A stretch of 64,000 bases of DNA from DASXVX01 sp036504075 (GCA_036504075.1 DASXVX010000096.1:28926-92925); one strand, 5' to 3'. Positions 50,240-58,675 are shown, counted from the first letter of the stretch. Notes: generated from the sequence alone by a model not told the origin. A program made the numbers and translations.

Positions 50240-50470
50240 CCCGGAAGAGACCCGGCCGGCGCCCCCAGGGGCCAGGCGGGCGCCGAAGGAGCAAGACCAG
50301 GCTTCGCCAAAGCCGGGCTGAATCTCTCAGGCACAAGCGACCGGGGTCGGACGGACTTCTGGAGAGTTTCCCGGGGTGATTACCCGGGGACACCAAAGGG
50401 GAACGATTCTGGCGGGGGCCGGCGCGGCCGGACCTGCGGATCTAAACTCTCAGGTAAGCGGACAGAGGCA
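50240..50470 (+). ncRNA. Tandem glycine riboswitch
   Basis: Two consecutive gcvT-type aptamers. Aptamer 1 (about 50240-50357) has GGAAGAGACCC, GCGCCGAAGGAGCAAG and AATCTCTCAGGCA. Aptamer 2 (about 50358-50470) has GGAGAGTTTCCCGGG, CACCAAAGGGGAACG and AAACTCTCAGGTA. It lies directly upstream of the glycine cleavage operon, the classic arrangement, in which glycine binding turns expression on. The stretch 50132-50239 before it holds no gene. Confidence 0.95.
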
Positions 50471-50517
50471 CTGCGGGCATAACGGCCCCGGTGTACCTCT
50501 GTCCTTCTTTTTTTTCC
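50460..50517 (+). terminator. Intrinsic terminator, expression platform of glycine riboswitch
   Basis: GGACAGAGG (50460-50468) pairs with CCTCTGTCC (50496-50504), followed by TTC and a T9 run. The 5' arm overlaps the end of aptamer 2, so folding of the aptamer and of the terminator are mutually exclusive. Confidence 0.85.
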
Positions 50518-50564
50518 CTTCCCTGTAAAGACTATCTGCGAGACAGATCCGGAGGTGTAGCGTC

Positions 50565-51692
50565 GTGGAAGAGATTCTGAAGCGGACACCGCTGTATGAA
50601 ATGCATTTGAAACTGGGTGCCCGCATGGTCCCGTTCGGTGGCTGGGAGATGCCGGTGCAGTACAGTGGCGTGATTGAGGAGCACAAGGCGGTCCGGAACC
50701 AGTGTGGCCTGTTCGACGTGTCCCACATGGGCGAGTTTGAGATCAAGGGTCCGGACGCACTGGCGCTGATTCAACTGGTCAGCGTCAACAACGCGGCCAA
50801 GCTGGAGATCGGCCAGGTGCAGTACAGCCTCATGTGCTACGAGAACGGCACCATCGTGGACGACATTCTCACCTACCGGCTGGGCGAGAACCACTACTGG
50901 CTGGTGGTGAACGCCGGCAACATCGACAAGGACTGGAACTGGGTCACCACGGCTCACGCCCGGTCCGGCCTCAAGAATTTGGAACTGAAGAACATCTCGT
51001 TCGATGTCGCTCAGATCGCCGTGCAGGGACCGCTGGCCGAGCAGATTCTGCAGCCGCTGGTGCCGAACGTCGTGTTGAGCGAACTGAACTTTTACTGGGC
51101 CAAGACCGGCCAGACCGTAGCGAGCATGAAGACGCTGGTGCTCTCCCGGACCGGCTACACCGGCGAGGACGGCTTTGAGATCTACTGCAAGCGGGAAGAC
51201 GCGATCCCCATGTGGGAAGCGCTCATGGAGGCGGGCGAGGAGTTAGATATCGCGCCGGCCGGTCTGGGCGCCCGGGACACCTTGCGGTTTGAGGCGAAGC
51301 TGCCGCTCTACGGCCACGAGATCAACGATCAGCTGACGCCGCTGGAGGCGGGCCTGGGCTTCTTCGTGAAAATGAAGAAGGGCGTGGATTTCATCGGGCG
51401 GTCGGCGCTGGAAGCCTTGAAGGCGGAAGGGCTGAAGCGGAAGCTGGTCGGCTTCGAAATGATCGAACGCGGCATCCCCCGCGGCGGCTACGAGCTGTCC
51501 AAAGACGGAAACGTGGTGGGCTTCGTCACCACCGGCTCCTTCGCACCGACGCTGGAGAAGAACATTGGCCTGGGCTACGTGCCCGTGGAACTCTCCGAGC
51601 TGGGCAGCGAGTTCGACGTGATCATCCGGGGCAAGGCGGTAAAGGCCAGGGTTTGTGAGACACCGTTCTACCACCCCCGCTATAAGCGGTAG
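50565..51692 (+). CDS. gcvT: Glycine cleavage system T protein (aminomethyltransferase)
   Basis: 375 residues. RTPLYEMHLKLGARMVPFGGWEMPVQY is the usual start; FDVSHMGEFEIKG and SRTGYTGEDGFEIYC carry the folate-binding residues. It transfers the aminomethyl carbon from lipoyl-GcvH to tetrahydrofolate, releasing ammonia. GTG at 50565 after GGAGGTGTAGC. First gene after the glycine riboswitch; followed by gcvH after 46 bases. Confidence 0.96.
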   Translation: MEEILKRTPLYEMHLKLGARMVPFGGWEMPVQYSGVIEEHKAVRNQCGLFDVSHMGEFEIKGPDALALIQLVSVNNAAKLEIGQVQYSLMCYENGTIVDDILTYRLGENHYWLVVNAGNIDKDWNWVTTAHARSGLKNLELKNISFDVAQIAVQGPLAEQILQPLVPNVVLSELNFYWAKTGQTVASMKTLVLSRTGYTGEDGFEIYCKREDAIPMWEALMEAGEELDIAPAGLGARDTLRFEAKLPLYGHEINDQLTPLEAGLGFFVKMKKGVDFIGRSALEALKAEGLKRKLVGFEMIERGIPRGGYELSKDGNVVGFVTTGSFAPTLEKNIGLGYVPVELSELGSEFDVIIRGKAVKARVCETPFYHPRYKR

Positions 51693-51738
51693 ATCCCGCG
51701 ACACAGGAACCCACATTTGGTAAGGAGGAATCACTTCC

Positions 51739-52128
51739 ATGACCATTCCGGCCGGGCTGAAGTATACCAAGGAACATGAGTGGATCAAGGTCGAGGGCAA
51801 TGTCGGCACCGTGGGCATCACCGATTTCGCGCAGGATTCCCTGGGCGATGTCGTCTTCGTGGAAGTTCCGACCGTAGGCCGGGTGCTGAAGCAGGGCGAG
51901 CAGTTTGGCGTCGTCGAGTCGGTCAAGACCGTGTCCGACCTGTATTCCCCGGTCTCCGGCAAGGTTGTCGCCGTCAACGCCGAACTGGAAGCGTCTCCCG
52001 AAGCGGTCAACGCCGGCCCGTACGACAAGGGTTGGATGATCAAGATCGAACTGACCAACCCCGGCGAACTGAACGGCCTGCTGGAGGCTTCGGCTTATGA
52101 GGCGCACGTGAAGGAGGCCGGCCACTAA
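51739..52128 (+). CDS. gcvH: Glycine cleavage system H protein
   Basis: 129 residues. The lipoylated Lys lies in FGVVESVKTVSDLYSP (the ESVKxxSDLY motif); YTKEHEWIKVEG at the start and NPGELNGLLEASAYEAHV at the end are typical. Carries intermediates between P, T and L proteins; the LipM-type enzyme coded downstream would load the octanoyl precursor of its lipoate. ATG after AAGGAGGAATCAC. Confidence 0.96.
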   Translation: MTIPAGLKYTKEHEWIKVEGNVGTVGITDFAQDSLGDVVFVEVPTVGRVLKQGEQFGVVESVKTVSDLYSPVSGKVVAVNAELEASPEAVNAGPYDKGWMIKIELTNPGELNGLLEASAYEAHVKEAGH

Positions 52129-52130
52129 TC

Positions 52131-53474
52131 ATGCGCTACATCCCGATCACGCAGGCCGATAAGGCGGCCATGCTGCGGGATATCGGCGTCAGTTCCACGC
52201 AGGAACTTTTCGCTGCCAACATCCCTGCAGATGTACGCCTGAACCGGCCGCTCAACCTCCCGCCGGCACTGTCGGAGATGGAGATTCTGGCGACGATGAG
52301 CGACCTGACCCGGCAGAACGTCACGCTCGCCGACTATACCTGCTTCCTCGGCGCCGGCGCGTATGACCACTACATTCCCGCCGCGGTGGACGCGTTCGTC
52401 CGCCGGGGTGAGTTCCTCACCGCCTACACGCCCTACCAGCCTGAGATTTCGCAGGGCGTGCTGCAGGTGATCTATGAGTATCAGTCGCTGGTCTGCGAAC
52501 TGACCGGCATGGACCTGTCCAACGCCTCCATGTACGACGGCGGCTCGGCCATGGCCGAAGCCGCCGGCATGGTCGTCCAGCAGACGGGCCGCAAAAAGGT
52601 CGTCGTCGCGTCCTCGGTCCACCCGAACTGGCGGCGTGTGGTGAAGACCTACATGCACGGCATCGGCGTGGAAGTGATCGAGGCGCCGCTGGTCAACTGC
52701 GAGCTTGATCTCAACAAGCTGGAGACCCTGGTGACCGACGAGGTGGCCGGCGTCATCGTGCAGATGCCGAACTTCCTGGGCCACATCGAGCAGGTCAGGA
52801 CCATCGAGAAAATGGCGCACGCCAAAGGCGCCCTCTTTGTCGTCGCGGCCGACCCGATTTCGCTGGCCGTCCTGGAGGCGCCGGGGAACTACGGTGCGGA
52901 CATCGTCGTCATGGAAGGCCAGTCGCTGGGCAACGCCGTCTCGTACGGCGGTCCGTGGCTGGGTATCATCGCCACGCGCGACAAGTTCTCCCGCCGCATT
53001 CCGGGCCGCATCGTGGGTGCCACGCTCGACAACCGGGGGCAGCGGGCCTTCGTGCTGACGCTGCAGACCCGCGAGCAGCACATTCGCCGGGAGAAGGCGA
53101 CCTCGAACATTTGCTCCAACCAGGCGCTGAACGCCCTGGCCGCTACCGTCTACATGACGCTGGTGGGCAAGGAAGGGTTGCGGGAAGTCGCCAACCTCTC
53201 GCTGCAAAAGGCGCACTACGCCGCCACGCAGATTCAGAAGCTGCCCGGCTACAAGATCGCCTGCAAGTCCAGCTTCTTCAAGGAGTTCACGATCAACTGC
53301 CCGAAACCGGCGGAAGAGATCAACCGGATGCTGCTGCAGAAGGGGATCCTGGGCGGTTACGCCTCTTCGCCGGACTACCCGTTGCTGCCCAACGCCATGA
53401 CGATTGCCGTAACCGAGAAGCGTACCAAGGCGCAGATCGACCAGCTGGTCGCTGCGCTCGGGGAGGTGAAGTAG
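52131..53474 (+). CDS. gcvPA: Glycine dehydrogenase (decarboxylating) subunit 1
   Basis: 447 residues, the N-terminal half of the two-subunit P protein used by Firmicutes. YIPITQADKAAMLRDIG at the start; FLGAGAYDHYIPAAVD, YDGGSAMAEAA and QTREQHIRREKATSNICSNQ are family blocks (the last given in parts: REKATSNICSNQ). It starts two bases after gcvH and forms the active enzyme with subunit 2. Confidence 0.95.
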   Translation: MRYIPITQADKAAMLRDIGVSSTQELFAANIPADVRLNRPLNLPPALSEMEILATMSDLTRQNVTLADYTCFLGAGAYDHYIPAAVDAFVRRGEFLTAYTPYQPEISQGVLQVIYEYQSLVCELTGMDLSNASMYDGGSAMAEAAGMVVQQTGRKKVVVASSVHPNWRRVVKTYMHGIGVEVIEAPLVNCELDLNKLETLVTDEVAGVIVQMPNFLGHIEQVRTIEKMAHAKGALFVVAADPISLAVLEAPGNYGADIVVMEGQSLGNAVSYGGPWLGIIATRDKFSRRIPGRIVGATLDNRGQRAFVLTLQTREQHIRREKATSNICSNQALNALAATVYMTLVGKEGLREVANLSLQKAHYAATQIQKLPGYKIACKSSFFKEFTINCPKPAEEINRMLLQKGILGGYASSPDYPLLPNAMTIAVTEKRTKAQIDQLVAALGEVK

Positions 53475-54932
53475 ATGTCCACCCTCGCGCTGATTTTCGA
53501 AAAGTCCACACCCGGCAAGCGGGCGGTCACCTTCCCGGCTTGCGATGTGCCTGAGGTGGATCCGTCTGCAGTCATTCCGGCCGAACTGCTCCGGCAAAAG
53601 CCGGCCGAACTGCCCGAGGTCTCCGAAATCGAAGCGGTACGTCACTTCACGCAGCTCTCCCGCCGGAACCACGGCGTGGATGTCGATTTCTATCCGCTGG
53701 GCTCCTGCACCATGAAGTACAACCCGAAGGTGAACGAGGAGGCCGCCCGGCTTCCCGGCATCGCCCTGGCCCACCCGCAGCAGCCCGTGGAGACCGTGCA
53801 GGGCAACCTGAAGCTGCTCCACACGCTCGAAGGCTGGCTCTGCGAAGTGACCGGCATGGACCGGATGACGTTCCAGCCGGCGGCCGGCGCCCACGGTGAA
53901 CTGACCGGCATTCTGATCATCAAGGCGTATCACGAGTCCCGCAAGGACACGGACCGGCGCAAGGTGATCGTACCGGACTCGGCGCACGGCACCAACCCGG
54001 CGACCGCCGCCATGGCAGGCTTCGATGTGGTCTCGATTCCCAGCAAGCACGACGGTTCCGTGGACCTGGACGCCCTGCGGGCGGTCGTGGGTCCGGACAC
54101 CGCCGCACTGATGATGACCAACCCGTCGACGCTGGGCATTTTTGATCCGCACGTCAAGGACGTGGCGGAGATCGTTCACGCGGCGGGCGGCCTGGTCTAC
54201 TACGACGGGGCGAACATGAACGCCATTATGGGCTATGCCCGGCCGGGCGACATGGGCTTCGACGTGGTCCACCTGAATCTGCACAAGACGTTCTCCACCC
54301 CGCACGGCGGCGGCGGCCCGGGCAGCGGGCCGGTGGGCGTCAAGCAGTTCCTGGCGCCGTTCCTGCCGGTGCCGGTGGTCGAACTGGCGGGCGACAAGTA
54401 TCTGCTCGACTGGGAGCGGCCGCTGTCGATCGGCAAAATGATGGGCTTCTACGGCAACTTCGGCGTCGTGGCCCGGGCGTTTGCCTACACGCTGGCTTAT
54501 GGGCCGGAACTGAAGGAAGTCTCGGAGTATGCGGTGCTGAATGCCAACTACATCCAGGCGCACCTCCGCAAGTACTACGACCTGGCCGTGGACCGGTACT
54601 GCATGCACGAGTGCGTGATCTCGGCCAAGACGCTCAAGCACGAAGTGGGCGTCAAGACGCTGGACATTGCGAAGCGGCTGCTGGATGAAGGCATCCATCC
54701 GCCCACCATCTACTTCCCGATGATCGTCGAGGAAGCGATGATGATCGAGCCCACCGAAACGGAAGACAAAGCGACGCTGGACCGGTTCATCGCCTCGATG
54801 GTTCAGATCTATAAGGAAGCGAAGGAAGACCCGGAGCGGGTGAAGTCGGCGCCGCACCTGACCGTGGTCGGCCGTCTGGATGAAGCGCTGGCGGCACGCA
54901 AGCCGAACCTGCGCTTTAAGAAGGACCTGTAA
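53475..54932 (+). CDS. gcvPB: Glycine dehydrogenase (decarboxylating) subunit 2
   Basis: 485 residues, the PLP-binding half of the P protein. The Schiff-base Lys is in DVVHLNLHKTFSTPHGGGGP; SRRNHGVDVDFYPLGSCTMK and AHGELTGILIIKAYH are other conserved blocks. ATG directly follows the subunit 1 stop, with GGGGAGGTGAAG as ribosome site. Decarboxylates glycine and passes the aminomethyl group to GcvH. Confidence 0.96.
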   Translation: MSTLALIFEKSTPGKRAVTFPACDVPEVDPSAVIPAELLRQKPAELPEVSEIEAVRHFTQLSRRNHGVDVDFYPLGSCTMKYNPKVNEEAARLPGIALAHPQQPVETVQGNLKLLHTLEGWLCEVTGMDRMTFQPAAGAHGELTGILIIKAYHESRKDTDRRKVIVPDSAHGTNPATAAMAGFDVVSIPSKHDGSVDLDALRAVVGPDTAALMMTNPSTLGIFDPHVKDVAEIVHAAGGLVYYDGANMNAIMGYARPGDMGFDVVHLNLHKTFSTPHGGGGPGSGPVGVKQFLAPFLPVPVVELAGDKYLLDWERPLSIGKMMGFYGNFGVVARAFAYTLAYGPELKEVSEYAVLNANYIQAHLRKYYDLAVDRYCMHECVISAKTLKHEVGVKTLDIAKRLLDEGIHPPTIYFPMIVEEAMMIEPTETEDKATLDRFIASMVQIYKEAKEDPERVKSAPHLTVVGRLDEALAARKPNLRFKKDL

Positions 54933-55039
54933 CGCAGCCTGCGTGGAAGCCGAGGAGAGGTGGGTGTTCCCGGGCGACCGGGTCAGGCCTCTCCCCGGCC
55001 TCCGTTTTTATCCGGGTGTTTTCGGAGGATTTGCGCATC

Positions 55040-55870
55040 ATGCCTGTACTGGATCTGAACTGGCGGTTGCTGGACACGGGGTACCGGACCGGACCGGAGA
55101 ACATGGCGATCGATGAAGCAATCATGCGCGCACACGGGCGCCGGGAGGTGCCACCGACACTCCGGTTCTACGGCTGGGCGCCGGCGGCGGTCTCCATCGG
55201 CTACTTTCAGTCGATGGCGGGCGAGATCGACCTGGACGCGGTGAAGGCCGGGGGGTTTAGCTACGTGCGCCGGGCCACGGGCGGGCGGATGATCTTTCAT
55301 CATATCGAATTGACATACAGCGTCGCCATTCGGGAGGAACTGCTGCCGGGCGGCGTCGTGGAGACATACCGGGAACTCAGCCGCGGGCTGTTGGACGGGC
55401 TGAATCTGCTCGGGGCCGCCGGGACGCTGTCCGGCGGGGAGGAGGACCCCCGGCGCGTGAATCCCGGCGGGTTTAACACGGCCTGCTTCGACACGGCCTC
55501 GGCTTACGAATTGACCGTCGGCGGGAAGAAAGTGGCCGGCTCGGCCCAGACCCGCAAGGACGGCGTCATTTTGCAGCACGGCTCGATTCTGCTGGACCTG
55601 GACGCAGACTTGCTGTTCCGGCTCATGAAAGTGCCGGCGGAACTGAAACCGCGCCTGATGGACCGGTTCCGCGCCAAGGCGACCCACATCCGGGAAGTGC
55701 TCGCGCGGGAGGTTGGTTACGCCGAGGCGCGGGACGCCTTTACCCGTGGCTTTGCCGCCGGACTGGGGCTTCAGTTGACCCCAGGCCCGCTGACCGCTGC
55801 CGAACAAGTGGGAGCCACCACGCTGGTGACCGAGAAATACGGCAGCGACACCTGGAACCTCAAGAAATAG
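55040..55870 (+). CDS. lipM: LipM-type octanoyltransferase (lipoate-protein ligase family)
   Basis: 276 residues, LplA/LipB superfamily. The stretch ACFDTASAYELTVGGKKVAG carries the Cys used by LipM as acyl acceptor; VRRATGGRMIFHHIELTYSV is the substrate-binding RRxxGGG-like loop (RRATGGR), and SAQTRKDGVILQHGSILLDL follows. LipM transfers octanoate from acyl carrier protein to GcvH, the first step of lipoate assembly in Firmicutes. ATG 55040 lies 10 bases after GGAGGA. It ends the glycine cleavage operon, which fits. Confidence 0.88.
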   Translation: MPVLDLNWRLLDTGYRTGPENMAIDEAIMRAHGRREVPPTLRFYGWAPAAVSIGYFQSMAGEIDLDAVKAGGFSYVRRATGGRMIFHHIELTYSVAIREELLPGGVVETYRELSRGLLDGLNLLGAAGTLSGGEEDPRRVNPGGFNTACFDTASAYELTVGGKKVAGSAQTRKDGVILQHGSILLDLDADLLFRLMKVPAELKPRLMDRFRAKATHIREVLAREVGYAEARDAFTRGFAAGLGLQLTPGPLTAAEQVGATTLVTEKYGSDTWNLKK

Positions 55871-55928
55871 CCTTGTCGAACATTGACAGCCCGGTATGGC
55901 ATCTCGTAAAGTAAGAGAAAACCATGCC

Positions 55929-56008
55929 AGCGCAGCGTGACTGGCGAATCCAGGGGGGCACCCCGGGGGAGCGCTGCGAAAGACAATTGGCCGTTCGCCT
56001 GGGCTGGA
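55929..56008 (+). ncRNA. ZTP (pfl) riboswitch
   Basis: The conserved elements appear in order: GCGTGACTGGCGA (55935-55947), GGCACCCCGGGGGAGCGC, and after a linker the pseudoknot strand CGCCTGGGC (55996-56004). The first domain is closed by CCAGCGCAGC/GCTGCG. It lies upstream of glyA, one of the genes usually controlled by ZTP/ZMP riboswitches, which sense the purine intermediate that builds up when 10-formyl-tetrahydrofolate is short. Confidence 0.9.
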
Positions 56009-56112
56009 GGTATGGGGAGCGGAATGACTGACAAAACGCCCGGCGCTGTGCGCCAAGCGGAATGCCAAGGGTGGCTTTGTCAGTCACAAGTGCGCCCCCG
56101 TACCTCCTTTTT
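56006..56112 (+). terminator. Intrinsic terminator, expression platform of ZTP riboswitch
   Basis: GGAGGTA-T-GGGG (56006-56017), starting inside the last aptamer strand, pairs with CCCC-CG-TACCTCC (56095-56107), followed by T5 (56108-56112). Nested inside is a second stem GACTGACAAA (56026-56035) / TTTGTCAGTC (56076-56085). Because the 5' arm abuts the pseudoknot strand, ligand binding and termination should compete, giving an ON switch for glyA. Confidence 0.75.
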
Positions 56113-56147
56113 GCATGGCGAAAACACCCTGGGAGGCGAAAGCTCGC

Positions 56148-57386
56148 ATGGCAGATTTGCGGAGTTATGATCCGGAAGTGTACGCAGCGGTTCAACAGGA
56201 AGCCCGACGGCAGCTAAATAACATTGAGCTCATCGCCTCGGAGAACTTCGTTCCGCAGGCAGTGCTGGAGGCGGCCGGCAGCGTCCTCACCAACAAGTAC
56301 GCGGAAGGGTATCCGGGGAAGCGTTACTACGGCGGGTGCCAGTACGTGGACATCGTCGAAGAGATCGCCCGGGAGCGGCTGAAGGCGGCTTTCGGGGCCG
56401 ACCACGTCAACGTGCAGCCGCACTCCGGCGCCAACGCGAATACGGCGGTTTACTTTGCGTTCCTGCAGCCCGGCGACACGGTTCTGGGCATGAACCTGGC
56501 CCAGGGCGGCCATCTGACCCACGGCTCCCCGGTCAACTTCAGCGGCAAGACCTATCACTTCGTCCCGTACGGGCTCGACCCGGAGACGGAGCGGGTCAAC
56601 ATGGACGATGTGGCGGACCTGGCCCGGCGCCACCAGCCGAAGTTGATCGTGGCGGGCTACTCGGCCTACCCGCGGGTGCTGGACTTCAAGCGGTTCCGGG
56701 AGATCGCCGACGAGGTCGGGGCGCTGCTCATGGTGGACATGGCGCACTTTGCCGGCCTGGCCGCGACCGGGTTCTACCCGAACCCCATGGAGCACGCCCA
56801 CATTGTTACGACCACGACGCATAAGACGCTGCGGGGACCCCGGGGCGGCGCCATTTTGTGCCGGGCGGAATTCGCACAGGCGATTGACAAGGCGGTCTTC
56901 CCCGGCATGCAGGGCGGCCCGCTCATGCACATTATTGCGGCGAAAGCTGTGGCCTTCAAGCAGCTTTCCGACCCGAACTACAAGGCGTACTGCGGCCAGG
57001 TGGTTAAGAACGCAAAAGTGCTGGCTGAGGCGCTGACCGCGAAGGGCTTCCGGCTGGTGACGGGCGGCACGGACAACCACCTGATGCTGGTGGACCTGCG
57101 GCCGAAGGGGATTACCGGCAAGAAGGCGGAGCACCTGCTGGACACCGTGGGCATCACGGTGAACAAGAACGCCATCCCCAACGATCCGGAAAAGCCCATG
57201 GTCACGTCCGGCATTCGGGTCGGCACCCCGGCGGTCACCACCCGCGGCGCCGTGGAGTCGGACATGCTGATCATCGCGGACCTCATGGACCGGGCGATCG
57301 CCGCCCGGGACGACGAGGCGAAGCTGGCGGCGGTGAAGGCGGAGGTCACCGCCTTTACCGATCGCTTCCCGCTGGTCAAGGAGTAG
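56148..57386 (+). CDS. glyA: Serine hydroxymethyltransferase
   Basis: 412-residue PLP enzyme. NNIELIASENFVPQAVLEA, NKYAEGYPGKRYYGGC, and the Schiff-base Lys in VTTTTHKTLRGPRGG are the classic blocks. It interconverts serine and glycine with tetrahydrofolate. ATG 56148 is chosen: GGGAGG lies 11 bases upstream, and the distance from the start to the IELIASENF motif (25 residues) matches other SHMTs; ATG 56115 has no ribosome site. It complements the glycine cleavage operon upstream and is controlled separately by the ZTP riboswitch. Confidence 0.96.
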   Translation: MADLRSYDPEVYAAVQQEARRQLNNIELIASENFVPQAVLEAAGSVLTNKYAEGYPGKRYYGGCQYVDIVEEIARERLKAAFGADHVNVQPHSGANANTAVYFAFLQPGDTVLGMNLAQGGHLTHGSPVNFSGKTYHFVPYGLDPETERVNMDDVADLARRHQPKLIVAGYSAYPRVLDFKRFREIADEVGALLMVDMAHFAGLAATGFYPNPMEHAHIVTTTTHKTLRGPRGGAILCRAEFAQAIDKAVFPGMQGGPLMHIIAAKAVAFKQLSDPNYKAYCGQVVKNAKVLAEALTAKGFRLVTGGTDNHLMLVDLRPKGITGKKAEHLLDTVGITVNKNAIPNDPEKPMVTSGIRVGTPAVTTRGAVESDMLIIADLMDRAIAARDDEAKLAAVKAEVTAFTDRFPLVKE

Positions 57387-57406
57387 CGGCTTAACTAACG
57401 GTTTAA

Positions 57407-57440
57407 CGCCCGCCTTCGTTGAAGGGCGGGCGCTTTCATT
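57407..57440 (+). terminator. Terminator of glyA
   Basis: Stem CGCCCGCC / GGCGGGCG, extended by a TTC/GAA pair around the loop, followed by CTTTCATTTT. Confidence 0.85.
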
Positions 57441-57460
57441 TTGGCCCGGTTCCGGGAAGG

Positions 57461-57774
57461 GTGCCCATCGATCCGGGGAAGGGTGCCGGTCGATCCGGGC
57501 AAGAGTGCCGGTCGATCCGGGCAAGAGTGCCCATCGGTCCGGGAAGGATGCCCATCGATCCGGGGAAGGGTGCCCAACGATCCGGGCAAGAGTGCCCAAC
57601 GATTCGGGCAGGAGTGCCCAACGATCTGGGACGGGTGCCCATCGATCCGGGATGGGTGCCCATCGATCCGGGCAAGAGTGCCCATCGATCCGGGCAGGAG
57701 TGCCCATCGGTCCGGGATGGGTGCCCATCGATCCGGGCAGGAGTGCCCATCGATCCGGGAAGGGTGCCCACCGG
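57461..57774. repeat. 21/22-bp minisatellite, about 14.5 copies
   Basis: Head-to-tail units of 21-22 bases with consensus GTGCCCATCGATCCGGGCAAGA. Fourteen units begin between 57461 and 57743 and a partial one at 57764. The first half CCCATCGATCCGGG is well conserved; the last four bases vary (AAGA, AAGG, AGGA, TGGG). No unit contains a stop in any of several frames, so long open frames cross it in both directions, but none has a ribosome site. It lies between the glyA terminator and the dispersed repeat/GxxExxY gene and looks non-coding. Confidence 0.85.
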
Positions 57775-57782
57775 CTGATCGG

Positions 57783-57878
57783 TAATGCGGTTGGGAATAT
57801 GGAGCATTTGGGGCCGCAGATGACGCAGATTTCGCAGATTCCCGGTCAGGGCGTGAAGGCTAGCCGCTTATACTGAAG
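57783..57878. repeat. Dispersed repeat copy B, overlapping the GxxExxY 3' end
   Basis: Gap-free homologue of 12668-12763. Contains GGCCGCAGATGACGCAGAT followed by TTCGCAGATT. Its last third is the end of the GxxExxY gene on the minus strand. CGCAGAT-type repeats occur again on the other side of that gene. Confidence 0.75.
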
Positions 57879-58223
57879 CCGCAGTCTGTTGAAGTTCAGG
57901 AGAAGAGCTACGGGGTGTTTTGTCGCTGCCAAATATGAAAGCACAACGGCAGTGTGAATTTCGGCCAAGTCCTTGACGGCCTTGAGTTCCACAACCACCT
58001 TTTGGTCGACGACCAGGTCCAGAATGTGCGTTCCGACAACGACTCCCTTGTAGCGGATCGGAACCTCGACTTGGCGCGTAGCGAGAATCCCGCGCTGCTT
58101 TAGTTCCTGGCTCAACGCCTCCTCGTACACGGACTCCAGAAAGCCGGGACCCAGTGTGTTATGCACTTCAAAGGCTGCGCCAATGACTGCCTCCGTGACA
58201 TCGGTATGAAGAAACTCACTCAC
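57846..58223 (-). CDS. GxxExxY protein
   Basis: 125 residues of the GxxExxY family. The motif is GPGFLESVYEEAL (G-F-L-E-S-V-Y); VVVGTHILDLVVDQKVVVELKAV is the PD-(D/E)xK-like strand pattern (D, then V-V-E-L-K) that suggests a nuclease-type fold, and YLAATKHPVALLLNF follows. Function unknown. ATG preceded only by a weak site (rc of CTCACCGCACCACG). Flanked on both sides by CGCAGATGACGCAGAT-like repeats, and a decayed copy of its end plus flank lies at 12668, so it behaves like a mobile cassette. Confidence 0.85.
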   Translation of the reverse strand: MSEFLHTDVTEAVIGAAFEVHNTLGPGFLESVYEEALSQELKQRGILATRQVEVPIRYKGVVVGTHILDLVVDQKVVVELKAVKDLAEIHTAVVLSYLAATKHPVALLLNFNRLRLQYKRLAFTP

Positions 58224-58303
58224 CGCACCACGTCCCTAAAAGAAGATGTCCATGTCCATTACGGTGAAAAGACTCCGGATGTTCGAGATCCCAATCGAAA
58301 TCG

Positions 58304-58344
58304 GAAATCTGCGCCATCTGCGCCATCTGCGCCATCTGCGGCCG
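58304..58344. repeat. CGCAGATGGCGCAGAT repeat, array 1
   Basis: GAAATCTGCGCCATCTGCGC with further GCCATCTGC units and GGCC at the end: three to four copies of the 9-base unit CGCCATCTG upstream of the GxxExxY gene. In the inverse orientation to the copies at 57815 and 58433. Confidence 0.75.
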
Positions 58345-58432
58345 ATAAAGCGCTTGTGTTATCGGCAGTATTGCTCCGCGCCACGAAGCCGGCGACCAGG
58401 CGGGGGCCGGTGCGTTTTTCGAGCGTTTTTAG

Positions 58433-58459
58433 CCGCAGATGACGCAGATTTCGCAGATA
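58433..58459. repeat. CGCAGATGACGCAGAT repeat, array 2
   Basis: GCCGCAGATGACGCAGAT followed by TTCGCAGAT, the same sequence as in copy B at 57814-57840. It faces arrays 1 and 3, so pairs of these arrays form large inverted repeats of about 110-130 bases. Confidence 0.75.
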
Positions 58460-58545
58460 GGGACACAACAACTAAGGTTTCTAGTAAATGCGGTATTCAT
58501 GATATGTTAATACGAAGTATCTGTACTCGTTCTCGTGTTGTCCGG

Positions 58546-58575
58546 AAATCTGCGCCATCTGCGCCATCTGCGGCC
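58546..58575. repeat. CGCAGATGGCGCAGAT repeat, array 3
   Basis: GAAATCTGCGCCATCTGCGC plus CATCTGCGGCC, same unit and orientation as array 1. Apart from these arrays, 58224-58670 holds no gene I can support; short frames across it are built from the repeats. Confidence 0.75.
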
Positions 58576-58675
58576 AAAAATATCGCCCGCGCTTCCGAAC
58601 GGAACGTGGCGTGAATCTTTTTGCTTACGCTCCTGGCGCAAACGGATTGACACGAATGGGCTGCCCGAGGTATGA

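Noticed and set aside
52125..54857. A 910-codon open frame on the minus strand across gcvPA/gcvPB
   Set aside because: It is antisense to two unmistakable glycine dehydrogenase subunits. Long antisense frames are expected in GC-rich codon usage. Its translation is rich in Arg, His, Gln and Val with no domain.
57461..57774. CRISPR array
   Set aside because: Units are directly adjacent without unique spacers, and no cas genes are present.
57419..57876. Several 100-120-codon frames in both directions through the 22-bp repeats (for example GHSCPDRWALLPGS units)
   Set aside because: All arise from a stop-free repeat unit. There is no ribosome site, and the mixed 21/22-base unit length would break any frame over evolutionary time.
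58246..58614. 122-codon plus-strand frame upstream of marR
   Set aside because: Most of it translates the CGCCATCTG repeats (LRHLRHLRHLR); no ribosome site and no family.
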